From assembly GCA_947479085.1 (NCBI GenBank), contig CANJYB010000004.1:1-64000 (forward strand): a stretch of DNA of 64,000 nucleotides. The letters run 5' to 3'. The notes under the pieces are model-generated. The model was not told the DNA's origin. It saw only the letters and a list, made by a program, of their open reading frames with translations, and made no database searches. Positions 1 through 7,734 of this stretch are shown here, one piece after another (the stretch's first letter is position 1; every line of letters starts with the position of its first letter). The translations under genes and the position numbers were made by a program. The DNA is from Bacteroidota bacterium. GTDB lineage: Bacteria; Bacteroidota; Bacteroidia; 2-12-FULL-35-15.

Positions 1-284
1 AGTTGCACAGAGTGTATTCTCCGTAAAACTGAATTCTCTTTTTTTCAACACAGAGTTCGCGGAGTTAAAGGAGTTGCACAGAGTGTATTCTCCGTAAAAC
101 TGAATTCTCTTTTTTTCAACACAGAGTTCACGGAGTTAAAAGAGTTTCACAGATTGTATTCTCTATAAAACTCAATTCTCTTTTTTTCAACACAGAGTTC
201 ACGGAGTTAAAAGAGTTGCACAGAGTGTATTCTTTGAGAAACTGAATTCTCTTTTTTTCAACACAGAGTTCGCGGAGTTAAAAG
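1..284. repeat. Four-copy 71-bp tandem repeat
   Basis: Head-to-tail units start at 1, 72, 143 and 214, each exactly 71 bases, and a fifth start at 285 soon degenerates. Every unit contains TTCAACACAGAGTTC and the phrase GGAGTTAAA, and copies differ by a few substitutions. The array may begin before the window. No gene is visible in 1-405; the array lies downstream of the minus-strand gene ending at 406. Confidence 0.95.
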
Positions 285-403
285 AGTTTCACAGAGTATA
301 TTCTCTGAGAAGGAGTTAGAGTGCATTCTCTGTGAAACTCAATTCTCTCTGAGTACTCTGTGTTGAAAAAAAGAATATTCTCTCTGAGTACTCTGTGTTG
401 AAA
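285..403. repeat. Degenerate end of the 71-bp array with inverted copies
   Basis: After the fifth unit start, the sequence turns into two direct copies of CTGAGTACTCTGTGTTGAAA at 349-368 and 384-403. They contain CTCTGTGTTGAA, the reverse complement of the TTCAACACAGAG in the tandem units. A transcript crossing 1-403 could therefore fold back on itself. The second copy ends three bases before the stop codon of the neighbouring minus-strand gene. Confidence 0.8.
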
Positions 404-405
404 TT

Positions 406-1446
406 TTATTCCTTTATCACTTTCCCATTTTTCACCACTCCATTTTTGTTTCTAACTTCATACATATACATTCCTTTTGATAAAGATTCTATGTTTAAAG
501 TTACCATGTTTGTAAATGTTTGTTCCAATACTTTCCTTGAAAGTAAATCGTAAATAGCAACTGTTGATTGCTCATTATCATTTGTGTTTACTGTTAATTC
601 ATTGGTTGCAGGGTTAGGGGAAATGATGATGGTGTTTTCGGTTGGTTCGGTTATTCCTGATGTGCAAACTGGAATGCTTACAGGCAAATATTGTGGAGCA
701 TATAATCTAATATCATCTAAAATCAGTTCGGCTGAAACACCTGTAAACATTCCCCAATAGGTAAATTTAACAGTATGAGAAGGAGATGTCGCTTTAAACT
801 GAATTAGAAATCTTCTACCTACGCCAGTTTGAATGGGATGGCTACCTTTGTTTCTAAGGAAAACATTCCCAAATCCAACATCTACTGCGAATAAGCCCTT
901 TGTTATATTTGCGCTTCCGTAACCTCCCGCCCAAAATTCTAATATATAGGTATTACCCGGCACTAAACCTGTAACTATTTGAAATAAATTTATCCCCAAT
1001 GTATCCCCATAAAATACTCCACTAATTGGGCGGCCTGCAGGAATGCCTAAGACAGAACATCCTGAACTACTCAAGCATGATGTATCGTAGCCATTTCCAT
1101 TACAAAGCCGGCATGTTGAATTGCCAAAATAAGGGGCTTTAATACCTTCAACAATATATTCAGTAGTATTGTCAAAAAAGCAAGGAAAAGAAGAACTCCC
1201 TCCTCCAGTACATGTCCAGTTTGAAATATTACAATTATAAAGGTTTGAATTGGGACAAAACGAATAGTATGGTGGATAAATCCCACAAGTAGTATTCTCA
1301 AACCCACCATTCACAATCAAATTATTTGCACCAACATTTACACCTATCGAATCATTCTGCTCAAAACATTGCACACATAAAATTTGCGCATCAGAAAATT
1401 TGATGATTGAAATAAACAAAAGAAATAATGTAATGAGTTTTTTCAA
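406..1446 (-). CDS. Secreted T9SS type A sorting-domain protein
   Basis: A 346-aa secreted protein of unknown substrate. Residues 1-21 form a Sec signal peptide (MKKLITLFLL start, hydrophobic core, cleavage near DAQ). The middle is Cys- and Gly-rich and begins with NLIVNGGFE, a phrase typical of jelly-roll or carbohydrate-binding-like domains in secreted Bacteroidota proteins. The last ~75 residues, from ISPNPATNELTV to the KNGKVIKE end, are a classic Por secretion-system sorting domain, so export by T9SS and surface attachment are expected. The start is TTG at 1446; no ATG fits, and the signal peptide begins exactly there. Its function beyond secretion is not recognisable. It stands alone between repeat regions. 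Confidence 0.85.
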   Translation of the reverse strand: MKKLITLFLLFISIIKFSDAQILCVQCFEQNDSIGVNVGANNLIVNGGFENTTCGIYPPYYSFCPNSNLYNCNISNWTCTGGGSSSFPCFFDNTTEYIVEGIKAPYFGNSTCRLCNGNGYDTSCLSSSGCSVLGIPAGRPISGVFYGDTLGINLFQIVTGLVPGNTYILEFWAGGYGSANITKGLFAVDVGFGNVFLRNKGSHPIQTGVGRRFLIQFKATSPSHTVKFTYWGMFTGVSAELILDDIRLYAPQYLPVSIPVCTSGITEPTENTIIISPNPATNELTVNTNDNEQSTVAIYDLLSRKVLEQTFTNMVTLNIESLSKGMYMYEVRNKNGVVKNGKVIKE

Positions 1447-1474
1447 GGCAAGAAGTTTTAGTAAATAATGAAAA

Positions 1475-1622
1475 ACAAATGTACAATTATTATTTTATCA
1501 CTCCTTCATCTTTAGCTTTCGCAATAACTTTCAACTTTTCCAAAGTTTTGAACTTTGGAAAAGTTTATACTACAAATGTACAATTATTATTTTATCACTC
1601 CTTCATCTTTAGCTTTCGCAAT
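1475..1622. repeat. 51-bp direct duplication of a gene tail around a hairpin
   Basis: Bases 1475-1525 and 1572-1622 are identical 51-base copies 97 bases apart. The right copy is the last codons and stop of the LuxR-type gene; the left copy is an orphan duplicate of that tail in its 3' spacer. A perfect hairpin lies between them. Confidence 0.92.
1533..1565. terminator. Perfect 15-bp hairpin downstream of the LuxR-type gene
   Basis: AACTTTTCCAAAGTT at 1533-1547 pairs with AACTTTGGAAAAGTT at 1551-1565 across a 3-base loop. It sits where a terminator for the minus-strand regulator would be, but no clear U-run follows, so it could instead be an inserted palindromic repeat. Confidence 0.55.
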
Positions 1623-2372
1623 GGCTTGTTTTAATGTACCCGATTTTGAATTCAGACGGAATCTTTCTAAATGTTTTTCCACATTGTTTTCTGATTTGCC
1701 CGTTAGTTGCGTTATTTCATAAGTCGATTTACCTTCCGCTACATATTGCGCATGCTCGAGTTGCTTGGCAGTATACTTATTTAATTTAGGCAATAATTCA
1801 GAGGGTTTAATTAATTGTTTAGTGTTATTAATTTCAAATCGCCCCGAAACTTTGTTATCTTGCTTGAAATCGGTAAGGTCTGTAATACGCCCCAGTTCCA
1901 GTGCCGGAGCGCCATTGCTGTCCACTGCAATTATTCTTGCTTTTTGCAGCACTTTGATAATTTGTTTGTTCCCGCATTCCATGCGGTAGGTAGTGGTTAT
2001 CCATGCTTGAGTTCTTTCTTCCCGTGGCAATTCATTTATTAATTTATATCCCTGTTTTAATGTAACGCATAAGCGGAGTTTGTCCTCCTGCAAAACAAGT
2101 TCCTTCGGGTATATCCATTTATCTTTAATTAGTAACTCGTTGTCATATCCTGTAATAAACGAAAAGCTATCGTTCAGAAAAATATAACACATATTATGAA
2201 TATCAAGTATATAATATGCTTCTTCCGATTTTTTCAGGGTAGTAATAAGGGAGGCAAATTCTTTAGCAAAATTAATAGTTTCAATCCCAACTGTTATTTT
2301 TTTGAGCTGATTTATAAATTTTGTTATTTCTTTATCTTCCTTTAACGATTTAGCTTTTCCAATACCTTGCAT
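1587..2372 (-). CDS. LuxR-type HTH transcriptional regulator with PAS-like sensor
   Basis: A DNA-binding regulator, 261 aa from ATG 2372. The N-terminal half contains a PAS-like segment (YYILDIH, then FLNDSFSFITGYDNELL) of the kind found in Bacteroidota LuxR-type regulators. The C-terminal ~65 residues (YTAKQLEHAQYVAEGKSTYE onward) are a LuxR/GerE-type helix-turn-helix with the usual recognition-helix layout. The frame stays open to an ATG at 2438, but the 22 extra residues are encoded by a 10-bp hairpin (2415-2440). A perfect dyad also ends at ATG 2372, so the shorter start is preferred. The gene is single, with a 41-bp array upstream. The ligand and regulon are unknown. Its last codons are duplicated downstream. 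Confidence 0.8.
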   Translation of the reverse strand: MQGIGKAKSLKEDKEITKFINQLKKITVGIETINFAKEFASLITTLKKSEEAYYILDIHNMCYIFLNDSFSFITGYDNELLIKDKWIYPKELVLQEDKLRLCVTLKQGYKLINELPREERTQAWITTTYRMECGNKQIIKVLQKARIIAVDSNGAPALELGRITDLTDFKQDNKVSGRFEINNTKQLIKPSELLPKLNKYTAKQLEHAQYVAEGKSTYEITQLTGKSENNVEKHLERFRLNSKSGTLKQAIAKAKDEGVIK

Positions 2373-2440
2373 TATCAAAACATTTTGATAAAGTACCGCA
2401 TATTTGTTATTCAGAAATGGTGGGTAAAAACCCACCATTT
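2372..2440 (-). promoter_or_regulatory. Two dyads at the start of the LuxR-type gene
   Basis: TTATCAAAA-CA-TTTTGATAA at 2372-2391 is a perfect 9-bp dyad abutting ATG 2372. AAATGGTGGG at 2415-2424 pairs with CCCACCATTT at 2431-2440. Either could be an autoregulatory operator or an mRNA hairpin controlling translation of the regulator. The function is inferred from symmetry and position only. Confidence 0.45.
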
Positions 2441-2539
2441 TTGACTATTTATTTTTTTCATATTTGTAACGAAATAAAAAATACCAGTCGTTTTTTATTC
2501 AAAAAGTTCTTTAAAAAGCTAAAAGTGAAAATACAGGAA

Positions 2540-2785
2540 AGTGCTCCTGAAGATTATTTAGTACTTTCCGGAATTTGATAAGTACTCCTGAAGGTTATTT
2601 AGTACCTGCCAGAATTTGGAAAGTACTCCTGAAGAATATTTAGTACCTGCCAGAATTTGGAAAGTACTCCTGAAGGTTATTTAGTACCTGCCAAAATTTG
2701 GAAAGTAGTCCTGAAGAGTATTTAGTACCAGCCAAAATTTGGCAAGTGCTCTTGAAGAGTATTTAGTACTTGCCAAAATTTGTTA
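2540..2785. repeat. 41-bp tandem array (six units), copy 1 of a two-locus family
   Basis: Units start at 2540, 2581, 2622, 2663, 2704 and 2745, exactly 41 bases apart. The core is CCTGAAG-R-TTATTTAGTACC followed by GCCARAATTTGG, which contains a short dyad (GCCA/TGGC). The array fills the gap between divergent genes and is preceded by GAAAATACAGGAAAG. The same unit, period and preceding phrase recur at 32.4 kb. Confidence 0.95.
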
Positions 2786-2870
2786 GTTTTTTGAAAATGG
2801 AATTTTTGAGATTTTAATTATATATAATAATAGTATAACTATAAATAAGATAAACCAAAACCTTCAAACT

Positions 2871-3836
2871 ATGACATATTTCGAAAAACTGATGAAACCA
2901 TTTTTTGTTTCCAAAATAATTATCCCGACCCGCTTATACAATTGCGGCAACTACACCCTAAACCAACTTATTGAAAACAACACAGCAGGCGAGTTTGATG
3001 ATATAATAACGGAACTTACCACAGCCATGGACAACCTAGGAATTGATTTGGGAGACATAGACCAGCGGTTGAACATTCAGAAAAACAAAACCCTGAACAA
3101 CGACCAGGTGGTGGATATGTTTAGAACCACCATGAGTGATAAAGAAGGAGTAATAGCTGATAAGTTAGGTGGCTTTAATACGGATGGGTTTCGCGAATTT
3201 TATCCAAACGGGCTTACGGAATATTCCAACGTTACTAAAACCGAAATGCCTATACTTACTAAACGGGTAAAAGATGTGGCCACTACCTATTCCACAGCCC
3301 TTGGCACCACACTTCGCAACTTGCTTCAAAGCTTTGAGCAAGCCTGGATAGATAGCCGAAATCTGCAGCAAACGCAGAAAGGACTGGTGAAAACAAGCCG
3401 AAGAGAAAAAAGGGCAGATATACTGGCAGTGAGTAAAACATTGAAAAAAACAATTGGAGTGCTGTGGGTAAAATACGATGGAGATGACGAGCAGGCAACT
3501 ACTTATTTCGATTTTAATTTGCTATACAATTACATCCATCATCCGCATCAAAAGCTTAGCGGAGCAGTGCCCGCCTCGTCAAAAAAGGTATTGACCAATT
3601 TAGGTTTTAACCCCGGAGATTACATAAGTGTGAGCAACACCACTACCAATGCCACTTTTATAATTTACCTGGTGGCACATGCAGATGACGAACCTACACA
3701 AAGCGTGGAACTGGCACCCGGCAAACATATTAAAGAACTGGCTTCGCATTTCGGAAACCTAGATGGAACTTTTTTAGTAATAAAAAATATCAGCGATGTA
3801 AACGAAGCTACTTATATTGTGGAGTTTTTGCAATAG
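2871..3836 (+). CDS. Hypothetical protein, cytoplasmic, two-part
   Basis: I do not recognise this 321-aa protein. It has no signal peptide or membrane segment. Residues ~1-190 look largely helical, with regularly spaced Leu/Ile and a Lys/Arg-rich stretch (RREKRAD). Residues ~225-321 look beta-rich (PGDYISVSNTT, then FIIYLVAH and APGKHIKELA). A helical N-part plus beta C-part recalls the 230-aa protein at 62.4 kb, but I see no convincing alignment between them. Both genes lie directly downstream of a short-period tandem array. Start is ATG 2871. A hairpin terminator follows. Confidence 0.7.
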   Translation: MTYFEKLMKPFFVSKIIIPTRLYNCGNYTLNQLIENNTAGEFDDIITELTTAMDNLGIDLGDIDQRLNIQKNKTLNNDQVVDMFRTTMSDKEGVIADKLGGFNTDGFREFYPNGLTEYSNVTKTEMPILTKRVKDVATTYSTALGTTLRNLLQSFEQAWIDSRNLQQTQKGLVKTSRREKRADILAVSKTLKKTIGVLWVKYDGDDEQATTYFDFNLLYNYIHHPHQKLSGAVPASSKKVLTNLGFNPGDYISVSNTTTNATFIIYLVAHADDEPTQSVELAPGKHIKELASHFGNLDGTFLVIKNISDVNEATYIVEFLQ

Positions 3837-3851
3837 AGTATTGAGAAGTGC

Positions 3852-3931
3852 AAACCTTCAAGGTTTTCAAAACCTTGAAGGTTTAAAACATAACCATCCC
3901 GCTTTTGAAAAAGGGCGGGATTGTTTTTTTT
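3852..3931 (+). terminator. Double hairpin with T-run
   Basis: The first hairpin is the dispersed palindrome AAACCTTCAAGGTTTT / AAAACCTTGAAGGTTT (3852-3884). The second is ATCCCGC (3896-3902) with GCGGGAT (3915-3921), followed by a T-run to about 3931. The second has the form of an intrinsic terminator for the upstream gene. Confidence 0.7.
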
Positions 3932-4133
3932 GGAAAAAATAGTTTTAAAAAAAATCGGAAAGGTAAGGAGCAACCATGTTTAAATTTTTTCAAATTCTGT
4001 AAGTGGGAAAGATTATCGATAAGTGGGAAAATTTTATAAAAAGTGCGTAATATAAAAGGTAAACGATGTAATAAAAAAATAGGTGCATAATGCACCTTAA
4101 TTAAGAGGTGAGTTCGGTAGGTTATTTATTTAA
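3896..4133. repeat. Left copy of a ~235-bp duplicated spacer block
   Basis: This block contains a GCGGGAT hairpin, AAGTGGGAAA at 4001 and 4021 (20-base spacing), and the palindrome AGGTGCATAATGCACCT. It reappears with substitutions at about 5867-6097, so the SBBP/T9SS gene between is flanked by direct repeats. Apart from this block, I see nothing else in the 336-base gap before the gene. Confidence 0.85.
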
Positions 4134-4172
4134 GAAATAGTTTACCTTTACTGGGAAATTAAAAATATAAAC

Positions 4173-5819
4173 ATGAAAAAAATATTTTTTCTACTTACAT
4201 TCGTTATTCTCCATTTATCAATTTCCCTTTGTTATGCCCAAGCACCGAATTGGATATGGGCTAAAAGCGAAGGAGGGATTAATAGTGATGGGGCTTACAG
4301 TTGTTGCACGGATGCGAACGGCAATATAATAGTTGTAGGTCATTTTATGAGTCAAATCATTACTTTAGGGGCAACTACCCTTGCAAATGTCCATCCAGGC
4401 TGGGAAGATATGTTTATTGTGAAATACGACCCCAACGGCAATGTGCTTTGGGCAAAAAGCGCAGGAGGGGCTAATGATGATGTAGCTTCCAGTTGCAGTA
4501 CCGATGCAATTGGGAATATAATTGTTACTGGTTCTTTTAATAGTTCCAGTATCACTTTCGGAACAAATACCCTGATAAATGCTGGAGCCATTATGATGTT
4601 TATTGCGAAATACGATAGTAACGGAAATGTAGTTTGGGCAAAAAAGGAAGGAGGAACAGATGGTAATGTTGAACCTGTAGATTGCGGCACGGATGCCATC
4701 GGGAATATCATTGTTACAGGTTCTTTTAATAATTCGGGTTTCGCTTTCGGAATAGACACCATGATAAATACAGGAAACGGTGATATGTTTATTGTGAAAT
4801 ACGACAGCATTGGCAATTTACTATGGGCAAAAAGCGCAGGAGGAACTTCTAATGATGGAGCTCTAGGTTGCAGTACCGATGCTGGCGGTAATATTTTTGT
4901 TACAGGTGTTTTTAAAGATACAAACATCACCTTTGGGACAACTACCCTCGCTAATGCAGGAAACTATGATTTATTTATTGTAAAATATGACAGCTTTGGC
5001 AATGAACTCTGGGCGAAAAGTGCAGGGGATTCACTTAATGATCTTGCATACTCTTGTAGCACCGATGCAAACAACAATGTCATTGTAACAGGTGATTTCA
5101 ATAGTGCAAACCTTTCTTTTGGAAGTACTACTTTAGTAAATCCAGGAGGCAGTGATATTTATGTAGTCAAATACGACAGCAATGGAAATGTTCTTTGGGC
5201 TAAAAGCGGAGCTGGAAATTCTTTTGATGGTGCTGCCAGTTGCAGTACCGATGCCAGCGGTAATATTTTTGTTACAGGTTATTTTGAGAGTTCGAGTTTA
5301 ACTTTTGGAACCACTACCTTGACAAATTCAGGATCCGAAGATATATTTATTGTAAAATACGATAGCACCGGCAATGTACTTTGGGCAAAAGGTGCAGGTG
5401 GAAATAGTCAGGATTTGGCTACCAGTTGCGCTACAGATATAAATGGTAATATAATTGTTGCAGGTCGTTTTTATAGTTCAAGCATAAGTTTTGGAGCAAT
5501 TACTGTAGGAAGTTTGGGTAATTGGGAAATGTTTGTTGCAAAACTCAATGGAACAGTTGGCATTGAAGAATTTAATTCTGATAATTCAATTAACATCTCC
5601 CCCAACCCATTCTCTTCCCAAACCACTATCACTTTTAACGAAAACCAAAACACCACCACCATAAAAATAACCGACATCCTTGGTAAAGAAATAAAAACAA
5701 TACACTTTTCAGGAAAAGAATGTGTGATAGAAAAAGGAGAAATGGAAAGAGGGATTTATTTTGTGCAGGTAATGGATGAACAGAAAAATGTAATAAATAA
5801 AAAGATATTGGTGCAGTAA
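4173..5819 (+). CDS. Secreted SBBP-repeat protein with T9SS sorting domain
   Basis: A 548-aa secreted protein. Residues 1-22 are a signal peptide ending CYAQ. Residues ~25-455 are eight or so ~55-residue repeats with the pattern WAKSAGG / D-x-A-x-S-C-S-T-D-A-x-G-N-I-x-V-T-G / F-G-x-T-T-L, the SBBP (beta-propeller-related) repeat. The last ~80 residues (INISPNPFSSQTTITF to KKILVQ) are a T9SS type A sorting domain. The expected fate is translocation and attachment to the cell surface; the ligand is unknown. It is a paralog of the gene at 48127. It lies inside a duplicated spacer block, and the 3' tail of a second copy survives downstream at 6093. Confidence 0.9.
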   Translation: MKKIFFLLTFVILHLSISLCYAQAPNWIWAKSEGGINSDGAYSCCTDANGNIIVVGHFMSQIITLGATTLANVHPGWEDMFIVKYDPNGNVLWAKSAGGANDDVASSCSTDAIGNIIVTGSFNSSSITFGTNTLINAGAIMMFIAKYDSNGNVVWAKKEGGTDGNVEPVDCGTDAIGNIIVTGSFNNSGFAFGIDTMINTGNGDMFIVKYDSIGNLLWAKSAGGTSNDGALGCSTDAGGNIFVTGVFKDTNITFGTTTLANAGNYDLFIVKYDSFGNELWAKSAGDSLNDLAYSCSTDANNNVIVTGDFNSANLSFGSTTLVNPGGSDIYVVKYDSNGNVLWAKSGAGNSFDGAASCSTDASGNIFVTGYFESSSLTFGTTTLTNSGSEDIFIVKYDSTGNVLWAKGAGGNSQDLATSCATDINGNIIVAGRFYSSSISFGAITVGSLGNWEMFVAKLNGTVGIEEFNSDNSINISPNPFSSQTTITFNENQNTTTIKITDILGKEIKTIHFSGKECVIEKGEMERGIYFVQVMDEQKNVINKKILVQ

Positions 5820-5865
5820 TGCAAACCTACAAGGTTTTAAAAACCTTGTAGGTTTAATCAACAAA

Positions 5866-5903
5866 CAATCCCGCTTTTGAAAAAAGGCGGGATTGTTTTT
5901 TTT
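5866..5903 (+). terminator. Intrinsic terminator of the SBBP/T9SS gene
   Basis: CAATCCCGC (5866-5874) pairs with GCGGGATTG (5887-5895), then a run of eight T. It is preceded by another dispersed palindrome, AAACCTACAAGGTTTT and its complement, at 5823-5855. Confidence 0.75.
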
Positions 5904-6097
5904 GAAAGAATAGGTTAAAAAAAATTGGAAAGGTAAGTAGCAACCAAGATTAAATTTTTTCAAATTCGGTAAGTGGGAAAATTTATCGATAAGTGGGAAA
6001 ATTTGAAAAAGGCGGAGAATATAAGGGGTAAAAGATTAAAAAAATAAATAGGTGCATAATGCACCTTAATTAAGAGGTGAGTGCGGTAAGTTATTTA
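5867..6097. repeat. Right copy of the duplicated spacer block
   Basis: This is colinear with 3896-4133, including the AAGTGGGAAA pair (5971 and 5991) and the AGGTGCATAATGCACCT palindrome. At its right end it runs directly into a copy of the SBBP/T9SS gene tail. Confidence 0.85.
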
Positions 6098-6158
6098 TTT
6101 TGTGCAGGTAATGGATGAACAGAAAAATGTGGTGAATAAAAAGATAGTGGTGCAGTAA
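6093..6158 (+). pseudogene. Remnant 3' tail of a lost SBBP/T9SS paralog
   Basis: These 66 bases match the last 22 codons of the upstream gene (5754-5819) with only a few changes. They encode YFVQVMDEQKNVVNKKIVVQ and a stop, with Ile/Leu to Val changes. Nothing upstream in frame encodes the rest; the block repeat joins directly at the shared bases ATTTATTTT. The simplest reading is a former tandem pair that lost most of the second gene by recombination. Confidence 0.85.
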
Positions 6159-6161
6159 CCT

Positions 6162-6194
6162 AAAGGTACCACCTTTTTAAAAGGTGGTACCTTT
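6162..6194. terminator. Dispersed palindrome after the gene remnant
   Basis: AAAGGTACCACCTTTT at 6162-6177 pairs with AAAAGGTGGTACCTTT at 6179-6194. A close relative is at 63148-63178. It probably serves as a terminator. Confidence 0.6.
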
Positions 6195-6209
6195 ATTAAT
6201 GTAAATAAT

Positions 6210-6251
6210 AAATCCTCCTGTTCCTGAAAAAGGGCAGGAGGATTTGTTTTT
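6210..6251 (+). terminator. Hairpin with T-run
   Basis: AAATCCTCCTG (6210-6220) pairs with CAGGAGGATTT (6235-6245), followed by GTTTTT. It is the second terminator-like structure after the remnant tail. The rest of 6252-6308 shows nothing notable. Confidence 0.6.
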
Positions 6252-6308
6252 AATAAATACAACAAATAAAATAATTAATTTCATGCAGTTTTAACAACGT
6301 GCATTAAA

Positions 6309-7607
6309 ATGATTTTCCGAATCACCTTTTATTTTTGTTTTATTTCTGCCGGTTTATTTTCGCAGGTATTTACCGGAACTGTATTAGATAAAAACACCCG
6401 GAAACCCATCCCCGATTGTTTGGTTATTTTAAAAGGAACCACCAAAACTTCGGTAACTGGTACGGATGGAAAGTTCAGCATTTCCTTTCCAGTTAATAAC
6501 CCAAACACCTCACTAATAGTTACATTAATAGGATACAACACTATTGAATATAAAGTATCAGAAAAGCGAAACGATACCATATATATGGTTTCTAAAAATA
6601 TTCAACTGAAAGAAGTAACAATTACAGCAAATAAAAAAAACATACTGAACCCAAAGAGTACAGATGCCATATTGGATTTTGATTTACTGGATGATAACCT
6701 GGTTTTGTTAACCGCTGGCGATGGAAAAAACAATTTAAAACTTATTGATGATTTCGGAGAAAGCATAACCAGTCTTAAAGTTCATAAGCACAGCGAAAGT
6801 CTTAAGCATGATTGCATTGGCAATCTTCAGCTGTTCAGCCCCGATAGTGTATGGCAGGTGTTTTACGATTATGTGAAATTAAATTCCATGAATCCCTATT
6901 CTCTGGCCAATTACAATGAAATACTGGGGCATTGTGTCTGCTCTGATAATAACAGTTACTATTTTCAAAGCTTAACGTACCGAAAGCTGAGGACAGAATA
7001 TTTTTATTACAAAGAAAGCGAAAAGGGCGTTAGGCATAGTCTTGTAAAGTTTCAGGACACCAGTAAAATAAGATGCTTTGAACTGGATTATGATTTACAT
7101 TATTTTTTAAAAGTAAGACTCGACTCGAAATACACCATTTATAACGAACCGATAGATGTAATAAAAAAGAACATTGATACCTATCGCGAACAGTTGGAAC
7201 TGGATTGGGCATACAATAAATGGTTGGGAAGTGTGGAAACGGAAATGGTAAAAACAGATTCAAACTTGTTCATAGTTAACTTTACAGATACCGTCATCTA
7301 TTCGGTTGATAAAAGTAATAATGTAAAATTCAATTCCAAATTCAATGTATTAAGATATAGGAACCTGTTGCACAAGGTCTACACTGATCAGGAGTACAGG
7401 GAAAACTACCTGGTTCAGTTTGCAGATAACATACTGTCGGTAATTAAGTTTGATATAACTTCGGGCAAAGAAATCGCTAAAACCGAGATAGCCAATACTC
7501 CTTACTTGCCACGGAAAATTATTATTAACGGAGGGAAGGCTTATTTTATTCAAAAAAACCTGGTGGACGACCAACCCTATAAAGTTATTAAGTACTATCT
7601 CAATTAA
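6309..7607 (+). CDS. Secreted protein with carboxypeptidase-regulatory-like domain
   Basis: A 432-aa exported protein. Residues 1-19 are a signal peptide. Residues ~20-100 (FTGTVLDKNTRKPIPDCLVI, then TDGKFSISFP, LIGYNTIEYKV and QLKEVTITA) are a CarboxypepD_reg-like beta-sandwich, the module often found at the N-terminus of TonB-dependent receptors and other Bacteroidota envelope proteins. No TonB plug or barrel follows. The remaining ~330 residues have no family I recognise but contain repeated D-x-N-L and YSVDKSNNVKF-type strands suggestive of a beta-propeller. A periplasmic or surface location is inferred. It is preceded by terminators, so it is probably transcribed alone. Confidence 0.75.
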   Translation: MIFRITFYFCFISAGLFSQVFTGTVLDKNTRKPIPDCLVILKGTTKTSVTGTDGKFSISFPVNNPNTSLIVTLIGYNTIEYKVSEKRNDTIYMVSKNIQLKEVTITANKKNILNPKSTDAILDFDLLDDNLVLLTAGDGKNNLKLIDDFGESITSLKVHKHSESLKHDCIGNLQLFSPDSVWQVFYDYVKLNSMNPYSLANYNEILGHCVCSDNNSYYFQSLTYRKLRTEYFYYKESEKGVRHSLVKFQDTSKIRCFELDYDLHYFLKVRLDSKYTIYNEPIDVIKKNIDTYREQLELDWAYNKWLGSVETEMVKTDSNLFIVNFTDTVIYSVDKSNNVKFNSKFNVLRYRNLLHKVYTDQEYRENYLVQFADNILSVIKFDITSGKEIAKTEIANTPYLPRKIIINGGKAYFIQKNLVDDQPYKVIKYYLN

Positions 7608-7697
7608 ATCCGTATCCCCATCTCTGTTATCTATCGGGTTATCGCTTTTTACCCAATTAACAAATGTAAGAATGGCTTACCGAACCGATAAAATCAC

Positions 7698-7705
7698 TAT
7701 TTTTG
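7698..7705 (+). promoter_or_regulatory. -7 promoter element for the PGI/PMI gene
   Basis: TATTTTTG matches the Bacteroidota TAnnTTTG element, 29 bases before ATG 7735. I see no clear -33 element. Confidence 0.45.
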
Positions 7706-7734
7706 CCCCTCAAATAAAAACGTAAGTAGTAATA

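Noticed and set aside
2540-2785. Short-period arrays as CRISPR
   Set aside because: The whole unit repeats, there are no variable spacers, and no cas gene is in the window.
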